Assembly (NCBI GenBank): GCA_029260755.1
Contig: JAJDCQ010000091.1
Coordinates: forward strand, 99,498-163,497
Length of the DNA stretch: 64,000 bases
From: Planctomycetota bacterium
GTDB taxonomy: Bacteria; Planctomycetota; J058; JAJDCQ01
Direction: 5' to 3'
The notes beneath the pieces are model-generated. The model saw only the letters and a program-made list of their open reading frames with translations, did not search any database and was not told the origin of the DNA. A program made the translations under genes and the position numbers. Positions 27,101-36,217 of the stretch are shown here, in pieces (the first letter of the stretch is position 1; every line of letters begins with the position of its first letter).

Positions 27101-28588
27101 GCGCCGCGTCGTCTTCGGCTGGTCGTCGGGCACCGTCTCCTTGCTGAGCTGCTTGTAGCCGACGAAGGCGACGAGCAAGACGACGCAGGCGATCCCGACG
27201 TAGGCGCCGATCTTCGGGATGTTTTCCTCGAGGCTCCCGCGCCCGCCGCCGCCGCCGCCCCGCGGGATCGGCAGGCCGCAGCCGTCGCACTCCATCAGGT
27301 CGCGCGGGGTCTCGGCCTCGCAGTTGGGGCAGGTGAACAGGGTCACCTGGCGGGCGGAGCTCGACCCGCGCCGGCGCCGCCCGCTCGTGCCGGTGTCGGC
27401 CGCGGCGCGATGGCTACCGGTCGAGCGCCGGCGCCGCATCTCGCCGGAGCTGGCGCGGCGGTGTCGGGCCGAGCTGCTGCCGGGCTTGCGGACGCCCGAG
27501 CTCATCGTCTCGTTGCTGTCGACGAGCGCGCCCGAGCGCATGAGCTGGCGCTCGCCCGACGCCGTCAGCTCGCCGTCGTCGGCGAGCTCGAGCTCGATGT
27601 CGCCCGCGAGGGCGAGCTTGCCGCCGCCCGCGGGCGCCTCGTCGTCGTCGGCCACCACGACGTTCTCGATGACCTCATCATCATCGTCGTCGTCGGCGAC
27701 CTCGACGTTCTCGATGACGTCGTCCTCGTCGTCGTCGACCGCGGTCGTCGGCCCGGAGATCAGCCGGGGCGCCTGAGCCGTGGTCGGCCCCGACACGAGC
27801 CGTGGCGCCTGCGCGGTCGGTCCGCCGATCAGGCGCGGTTCGGGGGCGGTCGGACCGCCGATCAGGCGCGGCTCGGGCATCGACGTCGGGCCGCCGACCA
27901 TCCGCGGAGCGGCCGCCGCGGGATCAACCGGCGCGGGCGCGGGAGGCGCCTGCGGCGGACCGTCCTCGTCGGCGCTGAGCTGGAGCGCCATGAATCCGCT
28001 CACCGGAGGAGCGGCCGGGGCCGGGGCGATCGCCGGGGGCGCGCCGTAGGCGGGCGCCGGAGCGCCGTATCCCTGCGGGGTCGGCTGGCCGGGGGCGTGG
28101 TAGCCCGCGGCGGGCGCCGGGTAAGGCTGCTGACCGGGCGCCGGCGCGCCGTAGGCGGCGGGCGCCGGCGCCGGGGGCGCCTGCTGCTGGATGGGCGGCG
28201 CCTGATAGGGCGCCCCCGCGGGGGCCGGGGGGGCGATCGGAGGCCCCACCGCGGGGCCCGGCGCGGGGCCCGGCGCAATCGGGGGCGCCGCCGCCTCCTG
28301 GGAGGCGCTCAGGCTGCTGCGACGGGCGGTGGTGGTCCGGCGGCGCCGGCGGGGCTTGCGGTCGGGCACCGTCCGCCCGCAGACGCCGCAGCGGGCGGCC
28401 ACGCCGGCGAACTTGGCGCAGTAGGTACAGTCGCTCTCGGTCTCGCCGCCGGCGTCGCCGGCGTCCGAGACCTCGGGAGGGAGCTCGAGCGGCTGCCCGC
28501 AGTTCTGGCAGCGGTAGACCTGACCGCCAGTCGGGCCGTCGAGCGAGAAGGTACTGCCGCAATGGCATCGAAGACGCACGGTCGACAT
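24167..28588 (-). CDS. giant membrane protein: zinc ribbons, GPT repeats, transmembrane helix, long HEAT region
   Basis: A 1473-residue protein of no named family. The ATG at 28588 is preferred because a promoter at 28703-28731 places transcription start near 28696. The N-terminus has zinc-ribbon pairs (RCHCGS...CQNCG, CTYCAK...CGVCG), then a long Pro/Ala linker, five tandem 12-13-residue units (PRLIGGPT type, near 27730-27905), acidic runs, and a third ribbon (CPNCE...CDGCG). One helix (VGIACVVLLVAFVGYKQL) follows. The remaining ~950 residues are helical with HEAT-like repeats (for example HHPRPDVRIGALRGLALHPD). The layout suggests cytoplasmic ribbons and an extracytoplasmic HEAT scaffold; orientation is inferred. 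Confidence 0.75.
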   Translation of the reverse strand: MSTVRLRCHCGSTFSLDGPTGGQVYRCQNCGQPLELPPEVSDAGDAGGETESDCTYCAKFAGVAARCGVCGRTVPDRKPRRRRRTTTARRSSLSASQEAAAPPIAPGPAPGPAVGPPIAPPAPAGAPYQAPPIQQQAPPAPAPAAYGAPAPGQQPYPAPAAGYHAPGQPTPQGYGAPAPAYGAPPAIAPAPAAPPVSGFMALQLSADEDGPPQAPPAPAPVDPAAAAPRMVGGPTSMPEPRLIGGPTAPEPRLIGGPTAQAPRLVSGPTTAQAPRLISGPTTAVDDDEDDVIENVEVADDDDDDEVIENVVVADDDEAPAGGGKLALAGDIELELADDGELTASGERQLMRSGALVDSNETMSSGVRKPGSSSARHRRASSGEMRRRRSTGSHRAAADTGTSGRRRRGSSSARQVTLFTCPNCEAETPRDLMECDGCGLPIPRGGGGGGRGSLEENIPKIGAYVGIACVVLLVAFVGYKQLSKETVPDDQPKTTRRNGPRIGERRPPDPDDPDPPGGGNGGRPTIIDPDETGGTGSSGTGHGLKIPNKRIYDPVRHLARAIHEDKPADIEAAIAEIKSAGANTIDGMRGSIFKGAKNADMREGLAHAIYHAYAGNPTSQVNWINDILEDGTPAVAAFAAETAWDNHPELQGKIRSGALRKGGAAFGRMWVLAVREGTLPDPSESHVFTRAGARSGRAREPVVAYIAGNGDRMPDVVELLKSKRAETRALAFQLLNARTGESFDYDPKNDEAANKTAIRKWRDFAKALVRLRNDLASLAKDHHTLTDVRSGAKYDEETVAIHRKWLETKRTLIKKGRDLVVPLLAVLREGQPEGLPSSTGFRTAEYFAEALDVLAYCATSEDLPAVQASFTANPTGAGAARRQWPQTIGRIGGLDALPFLIDTAIADSTLLPPRLLPSAVGDIHGDLSSAAASEPIGRLADAMPNMLGNDWTGAVTVLLMAGHAEGIEEAFRAPRGSYPKLRDEDVALLVASYQGKDLYAHLVECVSDPDAPRGVLESIGGQQLAMITATHTTGSDAKEVQKAFEGETEWKRYASAVGEVVVRSGRRRDASWLWKQFDDASTGHRLTYGRAIALAAGKTEGKNLYEHFLDPEGPTAASYRGTPDRAAEVVALSGHRDALRYAYEKLVPVVERIRKTQQTNAAAMNQIKAPKAMVEIIGANAKPGSKEAELLVELLRIGYTGASVFKNVIRLVDKDSASLLFSYLYPTVPACLSAAIGVAGSKHPDAVAKIKSILHVEDGYSKKRTRGSLVIAMALADEEKSADAARDLIEKHRDKLIPEDYGDLAYALALSRTKPNQELIRELLHHPRPDVRIGALRGLALHPDRVDEAVERGVASLLLDPSPEVRFEAAITCLRLEVDGEGPVDPKLVGARLADGDFLLVREDVYHRAFQTPEEGRTAREAFADAVRTSVPGSIEVVGGPSRLGKDKPNLAHARAMGRSIKRQVLDAAPPPGG

Positions 28589-28702
28589 CCGCGGGCGAGT
28601 CGGGACGCGTCCCGGCCCGCCTGAGTCTCGTTCTAGTGCCGAGCGGGACTGTGTTTCCGCTCCGCAGGGGCGCTCCGTGGGCCGCCCCAATCCGCCCAGA
28701 AC

Positions 28703-28731
28703 ACTATAACGGCGGCGTGGGGGCCGTTCAA
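28703..28731 (-). promoter_or_regulatory. sigma70-type promoter of the zinc-ribbon/HEAT gene
   Basis: On the minus strand TTGAAC (28731-28726) and TATAGT (28708-28703) are 17 bp apart, a good housekeeping match. It drives the gene starting at 28588 with a 5' leader of about 108 nt, and lies in the 207-bp gap after the topoisomerase stop. Confidence 0.6.
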
Positions 28732-28795
28732 ACGACGGAGGGCGTCGACGGGGAGCGCGCGGCGCACTCGAGACGGGGCCGCGCGCCCTCGGGGC

Positions 28796-31714
28796 TCAGG
28801 AGACGGCGGAGTCGACCGAGGTCGGCGCCTCGGACGGCGGCGTCTCCTCGCCGCCGCTGCTGCCGCCATCGCTCCCGCCCTCGCCGTCGCCGGCCTCCCC
28901 GTCGGGGCCCTCGCCGGCGGGCTTCTCGGGCAGGGGCTGGGCGTTACGGCAGCGAGGGTACCCCGAGCAGCCGGCGAACGCCCCCCGCGGCCCGTTCCGG
29001 ACGACCATCGGCTTGCCGCAGCGGGTGCAGTCGATCCCGGCGGGATCCGGCTTCTTCCGGGGCCCGCTCTTCGCCAGCGGCTTGGTGCGCCGGCAGGTCG
29101 GGTAACCCGTGCAGCCGAGGAAGCGACCGCGCCGGCCGCTCCGGAGGACCATGTCCTTGCCGCAGCGGTCGCACTTCTCGACCGGCTCTCCTGGCGCGGG
29201 CTCTCCCTCGCCGCCTTCCTCGTCATCGTCGGACGCGCGTCGGGCCGGGGCGGCGGGCGCCTCGAGCCCCTCCTCGAGGACGCGGAGGCGCCCCGAGGCG
29301 GAGCGCAGCACCTTGATCCGGCGGTCCTCGACGTCGTCGGCGTCGACCGGCTTGCTCTTGCGCGCTTCGGTCTCGGCTTCGCCTTCGCCGTCGCCGTCGG
29401 TCTTCGCCCCCGTCTCGGGCTGCTCGGGGATGTCCTTGATGAGGCCGCGCAGCTTCGCCAGCGAGAGCGTCTTCTTGCACTCGGGGTAGCCGGTGCACGC
29501 GACGAACGGACCGCGGCGGCCGCGCCGCAGGACCATCGCCTTGTTGCACGCATCGCAGGCGATCACGACCTCGGCGATGTCCGCCGTCCCGTCCTTCTCG
29601 CCCTTCTCGGACGGAAGGTCGGCGCTGTTGTCGCACTTCGGGTAGGCCGAGCACGAGAGGAACGCGCCGCGCCGTCCGCGCCGCTTCACCATCGTGTTCC
29701 CGCACTTCTCGCACGGGATGTCGGTCTCCTCGGGGAGCATGGGATCGCCCTTGCGATCGACCGGGAGGGTGTGCTTGCAGTTGGGGTAGCCGGTGCAGCT
29801 CAGGAAGCGGCTGAGGTCGCGCTTGTTGCGCTTGTAGACCATCGGCTTGCTGCACTTCTCGCACGTCCGGTCCGAGGGCTCGGGCTCCTCGTTGATCCCC
29901 TTCATCTGGTGGTTGGCGGTCTTGAGGTTCTTGTTGAACGCGTCGTAGAACTCGCGGAGAACGCCGCGGTAGGTCGCTCGCTTCTCCTCGATCTCGTCGA
30001 GCTCGTCCTCCATGTGGGAGGTGAACTTGTAGTCCATGATGTCGGGGAAGTGCTTGGTGAGCTTGTCGGTGACCACCTCGCCGAGCTCGGTCGCGTGGAA
30101 CCGGCGGTCCGCCTGCTCGACGTACTGGCGATCCTGGATCGTCGAGATGATCGAGGCGTAGGTGCTCGGACGCCCGATCCCGAGCTCCTCGAGCGTCTTC
30201 ACGAGGCTCGCCTCGTTGTAGCGCGGCGGCGGGCTCGTGTGGTGCTGGCTCTCGGTGAGCTGGACCAGGTCGAGGATCGCGTCCTCGGACAGGTCGGGCA
30301 GGACGGCGGCGTCGCCCTTCTTCGCGGCGTCTCCGCGCCGGGTGAACTTGAGGACGCGGGCGTACCCGTCGAACAGCGGCACCCGGCCGCCCGCGCGGAA
30401 GAGCGCGGTCTCGCTCGGCTCGACCTTCGGCCCCTGCTTCTCGCGGACGCCCTCGAGCTCGTGGAGCGGCAGGTCGGCGGGCGGCGTCGCCTCGATCGTC
30501 ATGGTCGTGACCATGGCGCGGCCCGCGGCCATCTGGCAGGCGACGAAGCGCTCCCAGATGAGGCGATAGAGGTCGCCCTGCTCCTTGCTGAGGACCATCC
30601 CGAGCGACTCGGGCGTGCGCGACACCGACGTCGGTCGGATCGCCTCGTGCGCCTCCTGCGCGCCCTTCTTGCTCTTGTACTTGGCGGGCTTCGGCGGGAG
30701 GTACTCCTTGCCGTAGCTCTTCTCGATGTAGTCGCGGACCTCGGTCACCGCCTCGTTGGAGATGTTCACCGAGTCGGTTCGCATGTAGGTGATCAGACCG
30801 ACCGGCCCCTCGGCGCCGAGGTCGAGACCCTCGTACAGGTCCTGCGCGGTCCGCATCGTCTTCTTCGCCGAGAAGCGGAGCCGGTTCGCGGCCGCCTGCT
30901 GGAGCGTGCTCGTCGTGAACGGCGCCGACGGGTTGTCCTTCCGCTCCTTCTTCTCGACCGAGATGATCTTCCAGATGGCCTTCTCGAGCGAGGCGACGAC
31001 GGCCGTCGCCTCCTCGACGCTCCGGAGGACGTTCGGCTTGCCGTCGACCTGGAGGGGCTTGCCGCGCAGCTTCTTGAGCTCGGCGAAGAACGAGGCCTTC
31101 TCGTCGTCCTTCTGGCCCTCGGGGGCGACCTTCGCCTCGATCTCCCAGTACTCCTCGGGGTTGAACGCGGCGATCTGCCGCTCGCGCTCGACGATCAGGC
31201 GGACCGCGACCGACTGGACCCGGCCGGCCGAGAGACCGCGGGTCACCTTCTGCCACAGGAGCGGGCTCAGGAGATAGCCGACGAGCCGGTCGAGGATCCG
31301 TCGGGCCTGCTGGGCGTTGACCTTGTCGAGATCGATCACGCCCGGATTCTCGAACGCCTTCGCGACGGCCGGCGCTGTGATCTCGTGGAACGTCACCCGG
31401 TGGGTCGGCCCGCGGGCCGCGAGCAGCTCGGAGAGGTGCCACGCGATCGCCTCACCCTCGCGATCGGGGTCGCACGCGAGGTAGAGGGCCTCCGCCTCGC
31501 GGGCGGCGCTCTTCAGCTCGCTGACGACCTTCTTCCGATCGGGGACGACCTCGTAGCTCGCCTCGAAGTTCTTCTTCAGGTTGACGCCCATGCTCCGCGA
31601 TGGCAGATCGCGGACGTGGCCGACCGAGGCCTTCACGACGTACTCGCCGCCGAGGATCTTCTCGAGAGTTCGGGCCTTGGCAGGGGATTCGACGATCACG
31701 AGGGCTTTAGACAT
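28796..31714 (-). CDS. topA: DNA topoisomerase I with five C-terminal zinc ribbons
   Basis: A 972-residue type IA topoisomerase that relaxes negative supercoils. The Toprim domain (LVIVESPAKARTLEKIL, CDPDREGEAIAWHL) and the catalytic Tyr310 in GLITYMRTDS are present, as are HEAIRPT and GRPSTYASI. The C-terminus has five four-Cys ribbons (CEKCSKP, CEKCGNT, CDACNKA, CDRCGKD, CTRCGKP, each paired with C-x5-C in a CTGYPxC context). E. coli TopA has two clear ribbons plus a degenerate one, so five is a long but not unprecedented number. The tail is Gly/Ser/Glu-rich. A good promoter lies 80 bp upstream. Confidence 0.97.
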   Translation of the reverse strand: MSKALVIVESPAKARTLEKILGGEYVVKASVGHVRDLPSRSMGVNLKKNFEASYEVVPDRKKVVSELKSAAREAEALYLACDPDREGEAIAWHLSELLAARGPTHRVTFHEITAPAVAKAFENPGVIDLDKVNAQQARRILDRLVGYLLSPLLWQKVTRGLSAGRVQSVAVRLIVERERQIAAFNPEEYWEIEAKVAPEGQKDDEKASFFAELKKLRGKPLQVDGKPNVLRSVEEATAVVASLEKAIWKIISVEKKERKDNPSAPFTTSTLQQAAANRLRFSAKKTMRTAQDLYEGLDLGAEGPVGLITYMRTDSVNISNEAVTEVRDYIEKSYGKEYLPPKPAKYKSKKGAQEAHEAIRPTSVSRTPESLGMVLSKEQGDLYRLIWERFVACQMAAGRAMVTTMTIEATPPADLPLHELEGVREKQGPKVEPSETALFRAGGRVPLFDGYARVLKFTRRGDAAKKGDAAVLPDLSEDAILDLVQLTESQHHTSPPPRYNEASLVKTLEELGIGRPSTYASIISTIQDRQYVEQADRRFHATELGEVVTDKLTKHFPDIMDYKFTSHMEDELDEIEEKRATYRGVLREFYDAFNKNLKTANHQMKGINEEPEPSDRTCEKCSKPMVYKRNKRDLSRFLSCTGYPNCKHTLPVDRKGDPMLPEETDIPCEKCGNTMVKRRGRRGAFLSCSAYPKCDNSADLPSEKGEKDGTADIAEVVIACDACNKAMVLRRGRRGPFVACTGYPECKKTLSLAKLRGLIKDIPEQPETGAKTDGDGEGEAETEARKSKPVDADDVEDRRIKVLRSASGRLRVLEEGLEAPAAPARRASDDDEEGGEGEPAPGEPVEKCDRCGKDMVLRSGRRGRFLGCTGYPTCRRTKPLAKSGPRKKPDPAGIDCTRCGKPMVVRNGPRGAFAGCSGYPRCRNAQPLPEKPAGEGPDGEAGDGEGGSDGGSSGGEETPPSEAPTSVDSAVS

Positions 31715-32041
31715 GGCACTTCAATCCGTCACCTGATGGGGGGCCCGGCCGTGTGCTCGCCGCAAAGAGAGCCTGGCCGGGCGGATGAGGGGCGAGACTA
31801 TGGCACAGGCCGCCGGACGCTGTCAAGGGCGTTCCCCTTCGGTCCTTTCAACCGACGTAATAATAGCTACTTAAGAGCGTCAGGCGCCGAAGAGGACCGT
31901 CGTGTTCGTGCCGGGGGAGGTGCGTGATAGGGGGAGGTGAGGGCCCGCGAACCTCCGATGGGGAGCGCGCGATGTACTGATACATCTGAGCTTGCTGGAT
32001 GAAGTCGGCGTCGTGGCGTGACCCCTCGAGATGCTTCTGGC
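31715..32041. other. 327-bp intergenic region between rlmI-like gene and topA
   Basis: No gene is supported. It holds the topA promoter (31797-31826), an AT-rich block TAATAATAGCTACTTAA (31858-31874) upstream of it that could act as an UP element, and a perfect 6-bp-arm inverted repeat GATGTA-CTGA-TACATC (31971-31986) that could be an operator or a weak hairpin after the methyltransferase gene. The AT content is notably above the surroundings. Confidence 0.5.
31797..31826 (-). promoter_or_regulatory. sigma70-type promoter of topA
   Basis: Minus-strand TTGACA (31826-31821), a perfect -35, is 18 bp from CATAGT (31802-31797), four of six bases of the -10. The start codon is at 31714, giving a leader of about 75 nt. 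Confidence 0.65.
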
Positions 32042-33236
<1,195 letters not shown>

Positions 33237-33238
<2 letters not shown>

Positions 33239-33704
33239 GGCGCGCGAAGATAGCAGTCGGCGAGCCGACGATCAACGTCGAGCCACCCGCGTCCTGGCCG
33301 CGCTCGCGCCGGCGATCCTCCTGTTCGGAACGATCGGCGGGATCGCGCTCGCCTACGCGATCGTCACCGCGTGGGGGTGGGAGGCGTTCTGGATCGCGAT
33401 CGTCGCGGCGCTCGTCGGGCCGTTTCTGTGGGTGCTGGTGAGCGCGCTGAACCCGGCCGCGCCCGACCGCCGCTGCCCCGCCTGCGGCGAGGTGGACGCG
33501 CTCGTCCGGCCGAGCCGCGAGCACATGCTCGGGATCCGGTGCCTCTACTGCGGCCACGCGGACGACGAGGCCTACGTCGCGCACCTCGAGGAGTATCTCG
33601 AGGACTTTCGCGGCCCGGACGGCGTCGTCGTTGCGCCGCCGCGGCCGCGGCCGGCCGAGGTGCCGAGCGACCCGGCGAACGACCGGCCGGACGACGCCGC
33701 GTGA
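33237..33704 (+). CDS. small membrane protein with C-terminal zinc ribbon
   Basis: A 155-residue protein. Two hydrophobic segments (LAPAILLFGTIGGIALAYAI and FWIAIVAALVGPFLWVLVSA) form a membrane hairpin. The following domain has CPACG and CLYCG, a four-Cys zinc ribbon, then an acidic and Pro-rich tail. I do not recognise the family. The start overlaps the divergent methyltransferase start by two bases, and the stop (TGA) overlaps the GTG of the next gene, so it is coupled to the oxidoreductase. Confidence 0.7.
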
Positions 33705-34891
33705 GCGCCGGCTCGCCGCGACGCGAGGTCGACGTGGCCGTGATCGGCGCCGGCGTCGCCGGGGCGAGCGTCGCCCTCGGGCTCGCCCGGGAGGGCGCGC
33801 GGCCGCTCCTCCTCGAGGCCGGGGGGCCAGCCACCGGAGGCGCGGGCGGCGACGGCCTCGTCCGGATCGGGATCGACGAGTCGCCCGCCCGTCTCGCCGA
33901 CGCGGTCGGGCGGCAGCGCGCGGCGTCCGTCGTCGCGGCGTCGGTCCGCGGCGCGGCCGGGCTCGCGGCGATCGCGGACGCCGCGGGCGTCGCCATCCGT
34001 CGCGGGGGCACGGTCGCCCTCGCCGAGAGCGCCGAGGAGGCGGCGCTGCTCGCCCGCGACGCCGCCGTCCTCACCGCCGGAGGGGCGACCGCGGTGATGC
34101 TCTCGGCCGCGGACGCCCGGGCGCGCGCGGGCGGGCTGGGCGAGCGGTTCGTCGGGGGGATGCTCGTCGAGGACGAGCTCGTCGTCGACCCGGGCGCGCT
34201 CCTCGCGGCGCTCCGCGCCGAGGCCGTCGCCGCGGGCGCCGAGCTCGTCCCGTCCGCGACCGTCATCGGAACGCTCGATCGGTCCGACGGCCGGATCGAG
34301 CTCCGCCTCGCGCACGACGCCGCGCCGGTGCGCGCGGAGCTCGTCGTGGTCGCGGCCGGCGCGGAGTCGGGGAGCGTCGACCGGACGCATCGCGACTCGG
34401 TCTGGCTCGTCCGCCACCAGCTCCGGCGCTACCGGCGACGCGGGCCGCTGCCGGCGAGCGCGCCGCCGGCCGGATCCCGGAACCACGGGATCGAGCGCTG
34501 GCTCGTGCCGGCGGGCGGCGCGGGCGACGAGGTCGTCGTGAGCGGCCTGCGGTGGATCGAGGGCCGCGCCGGGATCGGCGAGCGGGATCGCGCGCCGTCG
34601 CCCCGCATCGGCGAGGCGCTCGATCGCCTCGCCCGGGAGTGGCTCGGCGAGCTGCTCACCGAGGCGGCGCCCGCGGCCGAGTGGGTCACCTTCTGCGCCC
34701 ACGGGTGCGACGGGCTGCCGCTGGTCGGCGGCGCGCCGGGGCAGCCGCGGCGGCTCGTCATCGCGGGGTTCGGTCGGAGCGACCTCGCCCTGCCGCACGC
34801 GCTCGGCCTGGCGATGGCCGCGGAGATCGGCGGCGCGCCGCGCGCGCCGGGCTCGCCGCTCGGGCTGTTCGCGCCGTCGCGGATGGTCTGA
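33701..34891 (+). CDS. FAD-dependent oxidoreductase (DAO / D-amino-acid-oxidase-like)
   Basis: A 396-residue flavoprotein from the GTG at 33701 (GTGA overlap). The N-terminal dinucleotide-binding motif is VAVIGAGVAGASVALGLARE, followed by a conserved acid in LLLEAGGP, and the C-terminus has the FAD-contact CDGLPLVGGAPGQPRRLVIA and GFGRSDLALPHALGLAMA. The fold is that of glycine/sarcosine oxidases and related DAO enzymes; the substrate is unknown. It is preceded by the small zinc-ribbon membrane protein, which could be its partner (inference). Confidence 0.8.
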   Translation: MSAGSPRREVDVAVIGAGVAGASVALGLAREGARPLLLEAGGPATGGAGGDGLVRIGIDESPARLADAVGRQRAASVVAASVRGAAGLAAIADAAGVAIRRGGTVALAESAEEAALLARDAAVLTAGGATAVMLSAADARARAGGLGERFVGGMLVEDELVVDPGALLAALRAEAVAAGAELVPSATVIGTLDRSDGRIELRLAHDAAPVRAELVVVAAGAESGSVDRTHRDSVWLVRHQLRRYRRRGPLPASAPPAGSRNHGIERWLVPAGGAGDEVVVSGLRWIEGRAGIGERDRAPSPRIGEALDRLAREWLGELLTEAAPAAEWVTFCAHGCDGLPLVGGAPGQPRRLVIAGFGRSDLALPHALGLAMAAEIGGAPRAPGSPLGLFAPSRMV

Positions 34892-35236
34892 CCCGGACGG
34901 CGACCGCGCCGAGGCTCGTGAACGATGCGGGCAGGGGAGGGGCGATCGACTTTCACTCAGGGCGATGAAGAGATGGAACCACGGAGGCACGGAGGCACGG
35001 AGCAGCTTCGGATGACGCCACGTCGCGGACCGATCCCGCCGTTCCCTCTCCTGGTTCCCGTCGCCTCGCGTGACCGAGACCGAGAGGGAGCCATCCCTGG
35101 AGCCGGTCGGCTCGTGCGAGCCGGGATACGGCGCACGTAGTGGCTCCTCCGTGTCTCCGTGCCTCCGTGGTGACATCTATCTGCTCGCCGAAGGCGAGCC
35201 CACGGACCCGAACGAGCTCGAGAGCCCCTGTCCGGG
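34892..35236. repeat. convergent intergenic region with a 194-bp inverted-repeat element
   Basis: No gene is supported. A 25-bp arm beginning ACCACGGAGGCACGGAGG (34979-35003) is repeated in inverted orientation at 35148-35172 with one mismatch, enclosing about 145 bp. A short hairpin GCTCGCC-GAA-GGCGAGC (35183-35199) follows. The arms have an internal 8-bp periodicity (ACGGAGGC). The element sits between two convergent genes, like the repeats at 10604-11006, and may be a dispersed palindrome. Confidence 0.65.
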
Positions 35237-36205
35237 CTACTCGTCGTGCTGGGCGTGCCACCACGCGACCCAGCGCTGCAGGCCGGCGTCGATCGAGGTT
35301 CTCGGCGCGTAGCCGAGCCGCTCGCGGGCGTGGCCTATGTCCGCGAGGGTGATCGGCGCGTCGCCGGTCTGCTTCGGGTGATGCTCGACCGGCACCTGCC
35401 GTCCGAGGAGGCGCTGGAGCTCGGCGAGGACGTGGTTCAGCTCGACGAGCTCGCCGCGGCCGAGGTTGAAGACGTCCCAGCCGTCGGGGAGGTCGACGTC
35501 GATCGCGCGGACGATCCCGTCGACGATGTCCTCGACGAAGGTGAAGTCGCGCCCCTGGGTTCCGTCGCCGAAGACGGTGAGCGGCTCGCCGGCGGCGATC
35601 GCGGCCGTGAACCTCGGGATCGCCATGTCCGGGCGCTGGCGCGGTCCGTAGACGGTGAAGAAGCGGAGGGCGACCGCCGGGAGGCGGTGGGCGTGGGCGT
35701 GGGCGAAGGCGAACAGCTCGCCGGCCCGCTTGCTCGCCGCGTAGGGCGCGAGCGGTCGATCGGCCGCCTCGTCCTCCCGGAACGGCGTCCGGAGGCTGCC
35801 GCCGTACACGCTCGAGCTGCTCCCGAAGACGACGCGGCGTCGTCCGTGGCGGCGGGCGGCCTCGAGGACGCGCAGGGTCCCGGTGACGTTGACGTCGGCG
35901 TAGACGATCGGCTCCTCGAGGCTCGCCCGGACGCCGGGGCGGGCGGCGAGATGGACGACGGCGCCGATCGGGGCGCTCTCGAACGCTCGATCGAGGCAGG
36001 CCTCGTCGCGGATGTCGCCCTCGAGCAGCTCGAAGCGCGCGTGGTCGGCGATGCTCGAGATGTTGGAGCGCTTCGCGTCGGGCCCGTAGTAGTCGTCGAA
36101 CGCGTCGAGGCAGACGACGCGCCGGCCATCGCCGAGGAGACGCTCGGAGAGGTGGGAGCCTATGAACCCGGCGCCGCCGGTGATGAGGATCGCATCGTCG
36201 CTCAC
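35237..36205 (-). CDS. NAD-dependent sugar-nucleotide epimerase (UDP-GlcA/Glc 4-epimerase-like)
   Basis: A 322-residue extended short-chain dehydrogenase from a GTG. The N-terminal NAD motif is ITGGAGFIGSHL, the catalytic Tyr-x3-Lys is in APYAASKRAGELF, and AVALRFFTVYGPRQRPDMAI is diagnostic of the GalE/WbpP/UDP-glucuronate epimerase group. The DAFDDYYGPDAKRSNIS region resembles UDP-glucuronate 4-epimerases. It should convert a nucleotide sugar for surface polysaccharide. It is the last gene of the glycan-like operon, 12 bases after the asparagine synthase. Confidence 0.87.
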   Translation of the reverse strand: MSDDAILITGGAGFIGSHLSERLLGDGRRVVCLDAFDDYYGPDAKRSNISSIADHARFELLEGDIRDEACLDRAFESAPIGAVVHLAARPGVRASLEEPIVYADVNVTGTLRVLEAARRHGRRRVVFGSSSSVYGGSLRTPFREDEAADRPLAPYAASKRAGELFAFAHAHAHRLPAVALRFFTVYGPRQRPDMAIPRFTAAIAAGEPLTVFGDGTQGRDFTFVEDIVDGIVRAIDVDLPDGWDVFNLGRGELVELNHVLAELQRLLGRQVPVEHHPKQTGDAPITLADIGHARERLGYAPRTSIDAGLQRWVAWWHAQHDE

Positions 36206-36217
36206 GGTCGGCGCATC

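Noticed and set aside
24098..28624. 1508-residue plus-strand open frame
   Set aside because: Exactly antisense to the zinc-ribbon/HEAT gene, whose Cys pairs and promoter support the minus strand.
34975..35175. CRISPR-like array from repeated ACGGAGGC units
   Set aside because: The units are contiguous with no spacers, and the two blocks are inverted relative to each other.
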